Assembly (NCBI RefSeq): GCF_029544075.1
Contig: NZ_JAJQJH010000001.1
Location: 372,001 to 436,000 of the forward strand
Direction: 5' to 3'
Source: Chromohalobacter canadensis
GTDB lineage: Bacteria > Pseudomonadota > Gammaproteobacteria > Pseudomonadales > Halomonadaceae
Length of the DNA stretch: 64,000 bases
The notes under the pieces: model-generated
What the model saw: only the letters and a program-made list of their open reading frames with translations
The model's database searches: none
What the model was told of the DNA's origin: nothing
Position numbers and translations under genes: made by a program
Part shown: positions 1 through 7,969 of the stretch, piece by piece
How positions within the stretch are numbered: position 1 is the stretch's first letter
How the letters are laid out: every line of letters starts with the position of its first letter

Positions 1-202
1 TTTGCATATGGCTTTCCAGTGCCTGATGCAGCTCTTCGAGGTGATCGGCCAGGTCGCGGGGGCACTGGACATGCGTGTCATGGACCTGTTCGACGCGCCG
101 CGCCAGGCGGATGAGTTCGGGCAGCTGCTGGCGATGGATGGCGTGATAACGGGCCAGGATATGATCGATCAGTTCGCTGGGAGATCGCTCCGAAAGCGTC
201 AT
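1..202 (-). CDS. ytfE: YtfE/NorA-type di-iron Fe-S cluster repair protein (5' part only)
   Basis: The gene starts at 202 on the minus strand and runs off the left edge, so only about 67 N-terminal residues are visible. They match the hemerythrin-like part of YtfE/NorA/DnrN: an ELIDHILARYHAIHR stretch followed by LPELIRLARRVE and a second helix ending in LESHM, carrying the histidines that bind the di-iron centre. Family knowledge: these cytosolic proteins repair nitrosylated Fe-S clusters or handle NO. The usual N-terminal ScdA_N domain with its Cys pair is missing, so this is the short form. AGGAG lies about 8 bases before the ATG. It is divergent from norR and sits behind a sigma-54 promoter, which fits NO-induced expression. 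Confidence 0.85.
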   Translation of the reverse strand, partial: MTLSERSPSELIDHILARYHAIHRQQLPELIRLARRVEQVHDTHVQCPRDLADHLEELHQALESHMQ

Positions 203-238
203 GGCGTGCTCCTGTAACGGTAAATGACGCTCCTTTAT

Positions 239-254
239 TGCAGGTTGCATGCCA
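239..254 (-). promoter_or_regulatory. sigma-54 (-24/-12) promoter of the ytfE-like gene
   Basis: Read on the minus strand the sequence is TGGCATGCAACCTGCA, which has the invariant GG (-24) and GC (-12) at the required spacing. It lies about 37 bases upstream of the ytfE start. NorR is a sigma-54 activator and is encoded divergently next door. Confidence 0.8.
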
Positions 255-265
255 ATCTTTAACCG

Positions 266-351
266 GTTGATTTGACTCGAGGAACGTTGATTGAGGTCAA
301 TTCGACCCAGCGATGTCGGGGTAATAATGGCCAAGCCATGGTGGCGAATAC
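266..351. promoter_or_regulatory. putative NorR enhancer boxes (three GT-N7-AC sites)
   Basis: Three matches to the NorR core GT-N7-AC lie between ytfE and norR: GTTGATTTGAC (266-276), GTCAATTCGAC (296-306) and GTGGCGAATAC (341-351). The first two are close to the known GTCA-N3-TGAC form. They lie 14-100 bases upstream of the ytfE -24 element. The core motif is short, so single sites are weak evidence; the cluster and its position carry the call. Confidence 0.6.
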
Positions 352-386
352 CCGTGATGTCATTATGAGCGCTCAGGAGCCTACCC

Positions 387-1922
387 ATGCTGGAAGAAAC
401 CGTGCTTGCCGATCTCACCGCCGAATTGCCCAGTGCGGTACGCCTGCAACGCCTGGTGAAGACGCTGCGCGAATACTTCCGCTGCGGGGCGGTAGGCCTT
501 TTACGTCTCGACAGCGAGGCGTTATGTCCGGTGGCGGTCGAGGGGCTGACGCGCGAGGTGTTGGGGCGGCGCTTCATCGTGGCTCAGCATCCACGCCTGG
601 CGGCGATCCTCGCCCAGCGAGAGACGGTGGCCTTTCCACCCGATTCGACCCTGCCCGATCCTTACGATGGCCTGGTTGACAATCACATCGGTGCCCCCTT
701 GCCGGTGCACGATTGCATGGGCATCAGCCTGTATGTCGAGGGCAACCTGTGGGGGGCATTGACCCTGGACGCGCTCGCCCCCGGAACCTTCGACGAACGT
801 GCCCACAGTGACCTGCAGCGTTTCACCTTGCTGGTCGAGGCTGTCGTGCGCTTGACGCGTCTGGAGCAGGACGTGCGTCGCCTGCGCCTGTCGCGAAGCG
901 ATGCCGCCAAGGACATCAGTGAACGTCAGGAGGGCGAGATCATTGGGCAAGGTCCCACCATTCGTCAGTTACTGGATGAGCTTGAGGTGGTGGCGGATTC
1001 CGAACTGCCCGTGCTGCTCACGGGCGAGACCGGGGTCGGCAAGGAGCTATTCTCACGCTATCTGCACCAGCATTCTCGACGTCGGCAGCGCCCGCTGATT
1101 CAGGTCAACTGTGCGGCGTTGCCGGAGTCGTTGGCCGAGAGCGAGCTGTTCGGTCATGTGAAGGGTGCCTTCTCGGGGGCGGGCAGCGCCCGCGCGGGGC
1201 GCTTCGAAGCAGCGGACGGCGGCACGCTGCTTCTCGATGAGGTCGGCGAATTGCCACTCGCTATCCAGGCCAAGCTGCTGCGGACCCTGCAAAATGGCGA
1301 GATCCAGCGCTTGGGCGAAGACGAACCGCGCCATGTCGATGTGCGCGTCATCGCCGCCACCAACCGCAATCTGCACGACAGCGTGCGCGCCGGTCATTTT
1401 CGCGCCGACCTCTATCACAGGCTCTCGGTTTATCCGGTGCCGATTCCACCGTTGCGTGAGCGGGGCAACGACGTACTGATATTGGCCGGCCATTTTCTCG
1501 AACTCAATCGAGCCCGCCTGGGGGTACACAGCCTGCGATTATCGCCCGACGCCGAGGATGCGCTGTGCGGCTACGACTGGCCGGGCAATGTCCGCGAACT
1601 CGAACACGTCATCAGCCGGGCGGTGATCAAGGCACTCAGCCAGGGCGCGCGCCGCGAGGATATCGTCACGCTGGAGCCCGAGCTGCTCGACCTGCCGCTG
1701 GCCGTTTCCACCTTCTCGACTATGACGGCTTCGGAGGCGGCGGTGACATCGCGCCGGGATACCCCGGCGGAATCGCTGTACGACAGCGTGACGCGCAGCC
1801 AGCGTCACGCCATTCGTCACGCCCTAGAGCGTACGGGCGGCAATTGGTCGGCGGCGGCGCGGCTGCTCAAGGTCGATGCCAGCAATCTACATAAGTTGGC
1901 GCGCCGCTTGGGGATAAAGTAA
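387..1922 (+). CDS. norR: NorR, nitric-oxide-responsive sigma-54 activator
   Basis: This 511-residue protein has the NorR layout. An N-terminal GAF domain (about 20-155) contains the GLTREVLGRRF and DPYDGL segments around the non-haem iron site. An AAA+ domain follows with Walker A GETGVGKE (213-220) and Walker B LLLDEVGE (281-288), then a C-terminal helix-turn-helix (SAAARLLKV region). In the family, NO binds the GAF iron and relieves inhibition of the ATPase. The sigma-54 contact loop reads GAFSGA (260-265) rather than the usual GAFTGA, a conservative change. CAGGAG precedes the ATG. The gene is divergent from ytfE with sigma-54 and NorR-like sites between them, so it is probably the local activator of ytfE and of the CZB gene downstream. 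Confidence 0.93.
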   Translation: MLEETVLADLTAELPSAVRLQRLVKTLREYFRCGAVGLLRLDSEALCPVAVEGLTREVLGRRFIVAQHPRLAAILAQRETVAFPPDSTLPDPYDGLVDNHIGAPLPVHDCMGISLYVEGNLWGALTLDALAPGTFDERAHSDLQRFTLLVEAVVRLTRLEQDVRRLRLSRSDAAKDISERQEGEIIGQGPTIRQLLDELEVVADSELPVLLTGETGVGKELFSRYLHQHSRRRQRPLIQVNCAALPESLAESELFGHVKGAFSGAGSARAGRFEAADGGTLLLDEVGELPLAIQAKLLRTLQNGEIQRLGEDEPRHVDVRVIAATNRNLHDSVRAGHFRADLYHRLSVYPVPIPPLRERGNDVLILAGHFLELNRARLGVHSLRLSPDAEDALCGYDWPGNVRELEHVISRAVIKALSQGARREDIVTLEPELLDLPLAVSTFSTMTASEAAVTSRRDTPAESLYDSVTRSQRHAIRHALERTGGNWSAAARLLKVDASNLHKLARRLGIK

Positions 1923-1967
1923 TCGGGCGTTAGCTATTTTGGTGCCTGCCTCTCCCCATTACACGTT

Positions 1968-3122
1968 TCACAGAAGCGAGGCTCGGGCGGGCGGTAGGGC
2001 GGACGCCTCGGTCGCCTCGGGCAAGTTTTCGGCCTCGGGTAACATCGTCCGCTGCGTATCCGGGCGATATTTGCGCATGATATAGCGCAGTCGTTTCATG
2101 ACATCCAGGTTGGCGGACTCCATCCGCGACAGGGCTGCCATCGCGTCGTCCATGCGTCCTTCCTGATGATGCGTCACGGCGTCGATGGCTTGTTGGTGGA
2201 CTTCGCGATGCGGGACTTCCAGCGCTTGAAAGTCCTTGTCGCTGTAGAACTGCTGGCTACCCTTTCCCTCGTAGTACCAGCGGCCCAGGGCGCACTGGGT
2301 TTCATCGGGCAGGTCGTCGGCCGTCTTGTCCGAAATCCCTATGACAATGCGATAGACCTCCAGCTTGATTTCCAACTCCTCCAGGTTGGCGAGCTCGACC
2401 TCGCTGAGCATGGCAGAGAAGGAGAGCGTCGGGCTGCTTTCACTGGTCAGGTCCAACAGTTGCTCGGTACGCTGCATCACGTGGCTGGCTTCGGCGCTCA
2501 GACGTTCGGCCTTGCGGGCATTGTCGACCATCACGCCGTCGACCTGGTCGACCTGGCTCAGGATGCTGCCGTTGAACCCGCCAATCTCGTCGGTGGCATC
2601 ATTGGTGCGCGAGGCGAGCTGGCGTACCTCGGTGGCCACCACGGCGAAACCGCGCCCCGCATCGCCGGCCCGTGCCGCCTCGATGCTGGCATTGAAGGCC
2701 AGCAGCGTGGTTTGCATGGAGATTTCCTCGATGACGCTGACAAAGTTGCCGATGCGCCCGGCATCGCCGCGCAGCGACGTCACCTGCTCGGCGGCCTGCC
2801 CGATGCGGGTATTGAGTGAACGGAGTTCATCGACCATGGCATTCAAGGCGGCCTGGCTGTGCCGCGATTCGTTGGTGGTGAAATCGGTGATCCGCTGGTT
2901 GCCCATCAGCAGGCCGGAGAGCTCCGAGAAGGACTCGCGCAAGGCCACGACGGATTCGCCGAAATCGGTAAGGTTGGTAAACAGGTGCTGGTGTATCCGC
3001 TGCTCGGTTTCCAGCGCATCGATGCGCGCTTGAAGTCGGTCGCGCTCGGCACGCAGCGTTTCGGTATGTGCGCTTTCGGTGTGTTGACGAGATCTGCCAT
3101 GGCGAAAGGCGAGAAGGGTCAT
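1968..3122 (-). CDS. Soluble methyl-accepting chemotaxis-like protein with C-terminal CZB domain
   Basis: A 384-residue cytosolic protein with no membrane segment. After a basic start it has a coiled-coil region (about 15-50), a chemoreceptor signalling hairpin (about 95-220, tip with [20 protein letters not shown]) and a CZB zinc-binding domain (about 243-350). The CZB part keeps C277 (QCALGRWYY) and the HxxxH pair H305/H309. The usual first zinc ligand, His, appears replaced by E249 in [12 protein letters not shown] chose the ATG at 3122 because it follows ACAGGAGCACGCC, the same leader found before ytfE; an in-frame ATG further upstream is unlikely. A near-consensus sigma-54 promoter with NorR-like boxes lies just upstream, so NO control is inferred. 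Family role: chemosensing of zinc or oxidants such as HOCl. Confidence 0.85.
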   Translation of the reverse strand: MTLLAFRHGRSRQHTESAHTETLRAERDRLQARIDALETEQRIHQHLFTNLTDFGESVVALRESFSELSGLLMGNQRITDFTTNESRHSQAALNAMVDELRSLNTRIGQAAEQVTSLRGDAGRIGNFVSVIEEISMQTTLLAFNASIEAARAGDAGRGFAVVATEVRQLASRTNDATDEIGGFNGSILSQVDQVDGVMVDNARKAERLSAEASHVMQRTEQLLDLTSESSPTLSFSAMLSEVELANLEELEIKLEVYRIVIGISDKTADDLPDETQCALGRWYYEGKGSQQFYSDKDFQALEVPHREVHQQAIDAVTHHQEGRMDDAMAALSRMESANLDVMKRLRYIMRKYRPDTQRTMLPEAENLPEATEASALPPARASLL

Positions 3123-3160
3123 GGTGGCGTGCTCCTGTGGTAACGCGTGCACCTCTCTAT

Positions 3161-3177
3161 GGCAGGAAGCGTGCCAA
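3161..3177 (-). promoter_or_regulatory. sigma-54 promoter of the CZB chemoreceptor-like gene
   Basis: The minus strand reads TTGGCACGCTTCCTGCC, nearly the textbook TGGCACG-N4-TTGC, with -24 GG at 3174-3175 and -12 GC at 3162-3163. It is about 40 bases upstream of the start codon. Confidence 0.85.
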
Positions 3178-3216
3178 CTCTAACTGTTTGATCTTTCGAT
3201 AATTAATACGGAGTAG

Positions 3217-3272
3217 GTCGATTTTACCCGGTGTAATGAGGTGATGATGACCGTCTCCATAGTCGTGAGAAC
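3217..3272. promoter_or_regulatory. NorR-like GT-N7-AC boxes upstream of the CZB gene
   Basis: The sites are GTCGATTTTAC (3217-3227), GTGATGATGAC (3241-3251) and GTCGTGAGAAC (3262-3272). They lie 40-100 bases upstream of the sigma-54 promoter, a normal distance for an enhancer-binding activator. The first resembles the boxes beside norR in its ATT core; the other two match only the four fixed bases. Confidence 0.45.
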
Positions 3273-3447
3273 CTGAACGATATCGATGGTTTGCCCATGA
3301 TGGACCAGTGATGGACGGAGAAGAGGCGGGACAAGAGACAACGGCTTTCGCCATCGGGAAGACGTGCGACGACCTTGATATCAGTCAGGCTTGCGGTGTT
3401 GCTTCAGTGGCATGATGGGTGGCTACCGATCGTTGAGGAGGGTCACC

Positions 3448-3966
3448 ATGCCATTGTCGTTACCGCCACCGTTGCTTCTGTTGCGGGCTCTCGATCATGG
3501 AGCTCCGCTGGCGCTCAAGCGTCGCTTGGTCGAGCCGTTGCTCAACCGAACTTTCGCCGAGCCGCTGGTCGAAGGCGAGTTCGATGCCCTCGACGGACGC
3601 CGCATCACGCTGAGGGTCGAGGAGTTGGATGCGGTACTGACCCTGGGGTTGGAAGCAGGGCGGCTGGTGCTTTGCCGCGAGGCCGGCGAGGCGACCATTC
3701 GTGGTGGTTGGCGTGAGTTCCTGTGCCTGGCGACCCGCCACGAAGATCCCGATGCCTTGTTCTTCCAGCGCCGCCTGCTGATCGAAGGCGACACCGAGTT
3801 GGGTCTGACGGTCAAGAATCTGCTCGACGGTCGCGAGGAAGGGCTTGCTCAGGGCCGCCTGGGCAAGTGGCTGGAACGCCTGGAGCGGCTGGTGCGTCAC
3901 GATCGCGGTGCCCAGTCATCCCGGACGTCTCCGGAGACGCCAGGGGGAGAGGATAGGCTTTCCTGA
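3448..3966 (+). CDS. ubiT: UbiT, anaerobic ubiquinone biosynthesis accessory factor (SCP2 domain)
   Basis: A 172-residue protein matching UbiT (E. coli YhbT) over its whole length. It has an ALKRRLVEPLLN helix, then the SCP2 lipid-binding fold, and the family signature DPDALFFQRRLLIEGDTELG followed by VKNLLD. UbiT binds ubiquinone precursors and, with the UbiU-UbiV hydroxylase pair, supports oxygen-independent ubiquinone synthesis; neither partner is in this window. The ATG at 3448 is chosen because GGAGG lies 6 bases before it and it aligns with the family start; an in-frame ATG at 3391 has no such support. The setting among NO and anaerobic genes fits denitrifying growth. Confidence 0.85.
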   Translation: MPLSLPPPLLLLRALDHGAPLALKRRLVEPLLNRTFAEPLVEGEFDALDGRRITLRVEELDAVLTLGLEAGRLVLCREAGEATIRGGWREFLCLATRHEDPDALFFQRRLLIEGDTELGLTVKNLLDGREEGLAQGRLGKWLERLERLVRHDRGAQSSRTSPETPGGEDRLS

Positions 3967-4073
3967 TTGAAGTCAAGACGTCTGCGTTCTCGTTCTGGCC
4001 TGATGGCCTTACCCCCGCCTAGATCATGGCACTGGGCCCGGTAACCTCGGGGCCGGTGCCCGAAGGAGACAGA

Positions 4074-4499
4074 ATGAGCGAGTATTCTCCCCACCAGGAC
4101 TGGGATCCCCGCGCCGAAGCCGTACCCAATGCCATGGACCCGCCGGAGCATGCCCGCTTCCGGCGCCTGATCGAACCCTACTTCGCGCCGGGCCCCATGC
4201 GCGATTTCGAGCCTCTCTACAGTGATATTGCCGACAAGCTGGTCGACGCGCTACCGGCGGAGGGGGAGATCCTGCGTATGGATGCGCCCTTGATGTCCAA
4301 TCGGCGTATTGCCACCTGCCCGGTAACGCTCGGCGGGCGACGTATCGAGGCGGGAGAGCGTCTGCAGAGTCCCGAGGATCCTTTCAGTGTCTTTCGTTGT
4401 CGCCAGGTCGGTAACTGCAAGTGGGTCTGTCCTGAAGGATTGAACCCGATGAAGGCCATCGGCCGTATTCGGGAAATGCTATTGAAAGAGGGTGTTTAA
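4074..4499 (+). pseudogene. Composite remnant ORF: cytochrome P450 pieces joined to an SdhB C-terminus
   Basis: The 141-codon frame is open and has a good ribosome site (AAGGAG, 7 bases before ATG), but the product is a patchwork. Residues about 9-72 resemble a bacterial cytochrome P450 N-terminal segment (AMDPPEHARFRRLIEPYF). Residues about 76-97 resemble the later P450 strand RIATCPVTLGGRRIEAGERL. The I helix, ExxR motif and haem-cysteine loop are absent. Residues about 98-141 match the end of the succinate dehydrogenase iron-sulfur subunit (DPFSVFRC, then NC and VCPEGLNPMKAIG), keeping three cluster cysteines. Its stop TAA abuts the GTG start of nnrS. I read it as fused decayed genes; an expressed chimera cannot be excluded. 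Confidence 0.7.
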
Positions 4500-5687
4500 G
4501 TGAGCTTCCGCCATAACGACGGGCCCGTGCTGCTCGCCTATGCGTTCCGGCCCTTCTTCCTGCTCACCGCGCTCTACGCGGCAAGCTTGGTAGCGGCATG
4601 GACTGCCTTCCTGTTCGGCGGGCTGCCCCTGCCGCTGGGTGTGAATCCGGTCCAGTGGCATGCGCATGAGCTGCTCTTCGGCATGATGCCGGCAGCCATC
4701 GCAGGGTTTTTGCTCACCGCCATGTGCAACTGGACGGGAGCGCCACCTCTGAAGGGTGGCGGTCTGCTGGCGTTGATTTTGTTGTGGACAGCTGGGCGGG
4801 TAGCAATGTGGCTGTCGGGCTGGCTGCCGCTGTGGCTGATCGCGGCGATCGATCTGGCCTTCTTGCCGGCAATGGCGGCATATGTCGCACAAGTGCTGCT
4901 GCGCCACGGCAATTACCGCAACCTGGTGCTGGTTGCGCTGCTCTCTCTACTCACCGGAGCCAACCTGTTGATGCACCTGGGGTTCAGTGGGCTCTGGCTT
5001 GGCGGGGGACGGCTGGGTGAAATCCTGGCGCTGGATCTGATTGCCACGCTCATGGTCGTAATCGGCGGTCGGATCACACCGGCGTTCACTGCCAACTGGC
5101 TACGCATGCAGGGCAAGGATCCCACCCAGGTGAGACGCTCGGAGGCGCTGGATCGTGCGGCCTTCTGGAGTATGGTCGCTATACTGCCGGTCGACTTGGC
5201 GATGCCGTTTCCCGTGCTAACCAGCCTCATGGCATTGTTCGCCGCACTCGTCAATGGTTGGCGACTCCATGCTTGGCGGGGTTGGAAGGCCTCGGGGGAG
5301 CCCCTCATATGGATTCTTCACTTTGCCATGGCCTGGATTGTCGTTGCCCTGCTTCTCAAGGCGATGACGCCTTGGTTGGCGCTATCTCCCAGTGTCTGGA
5401 TGCACGCGATGGGGGCCGGAGCAGGCGGTACCTTGATACTGGGCGTGATGACCCGTGTAGCGGTGGGGCATACGGGGCGGCCAATGCGTCTGCCGCGTTT
5501 GGCGATATGGATCTATATCGCTGTCATCACTGCGGGGGCGGTGCGAGTGATTGCGGCCTTCGTGCCGCAACTGGCCTATCCTGCGCTCACCGTCTCGGCA
5601 GTGGCCTGGGTGGTTGCTTTTCTACTTTTCGTGCTTATCTACTGGCCGATCCTGAGCCGACCACGCGCTGACGGGCGCCCCGGCTGA
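4500..5687 (+). CDS. nnrS: NnrS family haem/copper membrane protein
   Basis: A 395-residue, very hydrophobic protein with about twelve membrane segments. It has the NnrS hallmarks: AYAFRPFFLL at the N-terminus, the WHAHELLFGMMPAAIAGFLL block, GGRITPAFT, and HAMGAGAGGTLILGVMTR near the C-terminus. NnrS proteins are inner-membrane metal and haem proteins that protect against nitrosative stress and are often NO-regulated. The GTG start at 4500 follows the TAA of the composite ORF with no gap, which implies translational coupling. Its place after norR and ytfE fits a nitrosative-stress role. Confidence 0.9.
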   Translation: MSFRHNDGPVLLAYAFRPFFLLTALYAASLVAAWTAFLFGGLPLPLGVNPVQWHAHELLFGMMPAAIAGFLLTAMCNWTGAPPLKGGGLLALILLWTAGRVAMWLSGWLPLWLIAAIDLAFLPAMAAYVAQVLLRHGNYRNLVLVALLSLLTGANLLMHLGFSGLWLGGGRLGEILALDLIATLMVVIGGRITPAFTANWLRMQGKDPTQVRRSEALDRAAFWSMVAILPVDLAMPFPVLTSLMALFAALVNGWRLHAWRGWKASGEPLIWILHFAMAWIVVALLLKAMTPWLALSPSVWMHAMGAGAGGTLILGVMTRVAVGHTGRPMRLPRLAIWIYIAVITAGAVRVIAAFVPQLAYPALTVSAVAWVVAFLLFVLIYWPILSRPRADGRPG

Positions 5688-5731
5688 ATGCAAGCTCGGA
5701 ATATGGTGAAACCCATTGCCGTCTGGGATGT

Positions 5732-6205
5732 TCATATCCAGAACCAGCCGTGGCTACCTGCCACCGCCCCCGCGATCGTAATCAGGCTGATGACGAGCAG
5801 GAACCAGTGCAGCCCCTGGACGAGCCGAAACGTGGATCCGGGGGCGCGTTCGGCGCGTGCATGGAGCCAGCGGTGCAGGAATAGCGGCTCGAACACGAAC
5901 AGCATCAGCGTGAAGATCAGCCACACCACGATCATGGCGTGAATCCACCAGTACTCGATCATCGTCAGGCGCTGCCAGCCGACGACATCCAGCATGTAGA
6001 AACCGCTGAGTCCCGCCAGCAGCGTGGTGATGCGTGCCTGCCAGGCAAAGCGTGCTTCCACTTTCTCGAAGAATGCCACGCGCTCCGTATCGCTTTTGAA
6101 GCGCTTCACTGCCGGTAGCAGGACGGTGGTCACCATCGCTACGCCGCCGATCCATAGCACGACGGCCAGCACATGCACGACCCGGGCCAGAAAGTAGTAT
6201 TCCAT
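5732..6205 (-). CDS. Small integral membrane protein of unknown function, hemN operon
   Basis: A 157-residue protein with four predicted membrane segments. It starts MEYYFLARVVHVLAVVLWIG, and the HVLAVVLWIGG helix is reminiscent of CopD/haem-type four-helix membrane proteins with a conserved His. Other histidines lie in helix 3 (WWIHAMI) and near the end (GLHWF), so haem binding is possible but not shown. It starts 3 bases after the hemN stop on the same strand and is surely co-transcribed. That placement suggests a role in haem or anaerobic physiology. No firm function can be given. Confidence 0.75.
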   Translation of the reverse strand: MEYYFLARVVHVLAVVLWIGGVAMVTTVLLPAVKRFKSDTERVAFFEKVEARFAWQARITTLLAGLSGFYMLDVVGWQRLTMIEYWWIHAMIVVWLIFTLMLFVFEPLFLHRWLHARAERAPGSTFRLVQGLHWFLLVISLITIAGAVAGSHGWFWI

Positions 6206-6208
6206 GTG

Positions 6209-7597
6209 TCACACGGTTCTCGAAAACAGGCCGCGCTGGCCCTCGCCCAAGTAGGCGTCGAAGGCCATGGCTACGCTGCGCATCATCAGTTTCCCCCGGG
6301 GCAATAGCCCCACTGCACCTCCCTCGATCGCCACCAGGCCATCGGCGATATGCCTGGACAGCTGATCCAGCGAGTCGGCGAAATAGTGGGCGAATTCGAT
6401 ATTGTACCGGTGCTCGAAATGGGCCATGTCGATGTGACCATGGCACATCAGGGCCATGATTACATCACGGCGCAGACGGTCGTCGTCATTGAGTTGGTAG
6501 CCGCGCTCGACCGGCAGGCGGCCGGCATCGAGGCAGGCATAGTACCGGGAAAGCGTCTTGGTATTCTGGCTGTAGCTGTCGGCTACCTTGCCGATGGCGG
6601 AGACACCCAGGCCGATCAAATCGCAGTCGGCATGTGTGGAGTAGCCTTGGAAGTTGCGTTGCAACGTGCCGTTTTGGCGGGCCTGGGCCAGTTCGTCATC
6701 GGGCAGCGCGAAGTGATCCATCCCGATGTAGACGTACCCCGCAGCGGTCAGGCGCTGGATGGTCAGCTCGAGCAGTTCCAGCTTGCGCTCCGGCGGCGGC
6801 ATGTGCTCCGGGCGAATCAGGCGCTGAGCCTTGAACATGCTGGGCAGGTGGGCATAGCTGTAGGCAGCGATGCGATCTGGCCGGATATCGATGATCTTGG
6901 CCAGGGTGGTATCGAAGCTCTCTACGGTTTGCAGCGGCAGGCCATAGATCAGGTCGACGCTGATCGAATCGAAGTCGGCCTCGCGGGCTGCCTCGACCAG
7001 AGCGCGAACCTGGCCTTCGCTCTGGATGCGATTGACGGCGGCCTGCACGTCAGGATCGAAATCCTGAACGCCGAAGCTCAAACGGTTGAAGCCTAGTTGG
7101 CGCAGGCCGTGAACTCGCTCGGGCGTGACCGTGCGTGGGTCGACTTCCACGGAAAATTCGTAGGCGCTGCGGGTATCGACGCGAAACGCCTGGCGCAAGG
7201 CATCCATCAGCTCGGTAAGCTGTTCGTCGGTGAAGTAGGTCGGTGTGCCGCCGCCCAGGTGGAGTTGGGTCAACCGACGGTCGGCGTCGAACAGTTCGGC
7301 ATGCAGGGCGATCTCGCGCTTCAGATAACCAAGGTACTCGGCCGCTTTCTCGGTCTTCTGGGTAATGATCTTGTTGCAGGCGCAGTAGTAGCACAGGCTC
7401 ATGCAGAACGGAATATGGACATAGACCGACAGGGGCTTGGGTAACGGGTCGCCGTTGCTCATCTCGGTGGCTTGCCGGTAGTCGTCCAGCGCGAAGGACT
7501 CGTGGAACTGGGGTGCAGTCGGGTAGGAAGTGTAACGTGGCCCGGGGAAGTCGTACTTATTGACCAGGGCACGGTCGAAGACCTGTGTTTGACTCAT
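6209..7597 (-). CDS. hemN: HemN, oxygen-independent coproporphyrinogen III oxidase
   Basis: A 462-residue radical-SAM enzyme that converts coproporphyrinogen III to protoporphyrinogen IX without oxygen, in the cytosol. Visible features are the N-terminal YDFPGPRYTSYPTAPQF, the cluster motif CMSLCYYC (C-x3-C-x2-C) followed by CNK, the SAM-site LHLGGGTPT, and the C-terminal HemN domain with GYSTHADCDLIGLGVSAIG. The start is taken at MSQTQ because GGTGA lies 7 bases before it; an ATG 6 bases upstream (7603) is an alternative. A partial ANR-like box, TTGCTTTCGATCAT (7657-7670), lies upstream. It leads an operon with the following membrane protein. Confidence 0.94.
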   Translation of the reverse strand: MSQTQVFDRALVNKYDFPGPRYTSYPTAPQFHESFALDDYRQATEMSNGDPLPKPLSVYVHIPFCMSLCYYCACNKIITQKTEKAAEYLGYLKREIALHAELFDADRRLTQLHLGGGTPTYFTDEQLTELMDALRQAFRVDTRSAYEFSVEVDPRTVTPERVHGLRQLGFNRLSFGVQDFDPDVQAAVNRIQSEGQVRALVEAAREADFDSISVDLIYGLPLQTVESFDTTLAKIIDIRPDRIAAYSYAHLPSMFKAQRLIRPEHMPPPERKLELLELTIQRLTAAGYVYIGMDHFALPDDELAQARQNGTLQRNFQGYSTHADCDLIGLGVSAIGKVADSYSQNTKTLSRYYACLDAGRLPVERGYQLNDDDRLRRDVIMALMCHGHIDMAHFEHRYNIEFAHYFADSLDQLSRHIADGLVAIEGGAVGLLPRGKLMMRSVAMAFDAYLGEGQRGLFSRTV

Positions 7598-7620
7598 GGT
7601 CATGTCACCAGAAGGGAGTG

Positions 7621-7956
7621 ATGAGTGCACTATACGAGGTCTTGCTGCCACGGAAGTTGCTTTCGATCATTTTCGAGGCGATCGAACGAATCGTCAGCGC
7701 TCAAAGGCAACCGCAAGGTGTCGGCTTGAGCGGGAAGGCCTTCCCGCGCGCCGGCACCTGCCTCGTGGCGCTTTTCTGCTTTCTCATTGCCTTGACCATG
7801 CCGCTGATGGAAGTGGTGCCTTTCTCGGCCAATGGTGCGGGCCTGGCCTTGATGATGTTCGGCTTGTCGTTGATGGCCAATGATGGGCTTTGGGCGCTGC
7901 TGGCGCTGATCCTCACCGGCGGCACGGTCGGCGTGGTGATCGTCGCCTTGTTGTAA
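7621..7956 (+). CDS. Truncated ExoD-like membrane protein
   Basis: A 111-residue protein of mainly hydrophobic helices: FPRAGTCLVALFCFLIALTM, then VVPFSANGAGLALMMFGLSL and a final glycine-rich helix. The order and the FGLSLMANDGLWALLALIL block match the C-terminal half of ExoD proteins, which are about 190 residues. The conserved N-terminal half is absent and the next gene upstream is divergent, so this is probably a 5'-truncated remnant that has picked up a start (GGGAG just before ATG). ExoD was linked to exopolysaccharide and alkali tolerance. Whether the short form works is unknown. Confidence 0.55.
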   Translation: MSALYEVLLPRKLLSIIFEAIERIVSAQRQPQGVGLSGKAFPRAGTCLVALFCFLIALTMPLMEVVPFSANGAGLALMMFGLSLMANDGLWALLALILTGGTVGVVIVALL

Positions 7957-7958
7957 TA

Positions 7959-7968
7959 CCCCCCCCCC
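7959..7968. repeat. Homopolymer run of 10 C
   Basis: An uninterrupted C10 tract sits between the stop of the ExoD-like ORF and the stop of the LysR gene. It is outside both frames, so it can alter neither protein, but it is prone to slippage and sequencing error. Confidence 0.8.
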
Positions 7969-7969
7969 T

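Larger units (their letters stand above)
3123..3447. other. Intergenic region between the CZB gene and ubiT
   Basis: These 325 bases hold the sigma-54 promoter and NorR-like boxes of the CZB gene. Nearer ubiT, TTGATATCAGTCAG (3374-3387) looks like a one-sided FNR/ANR half-site. I see no credible gene here. Confidence 0.6.
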
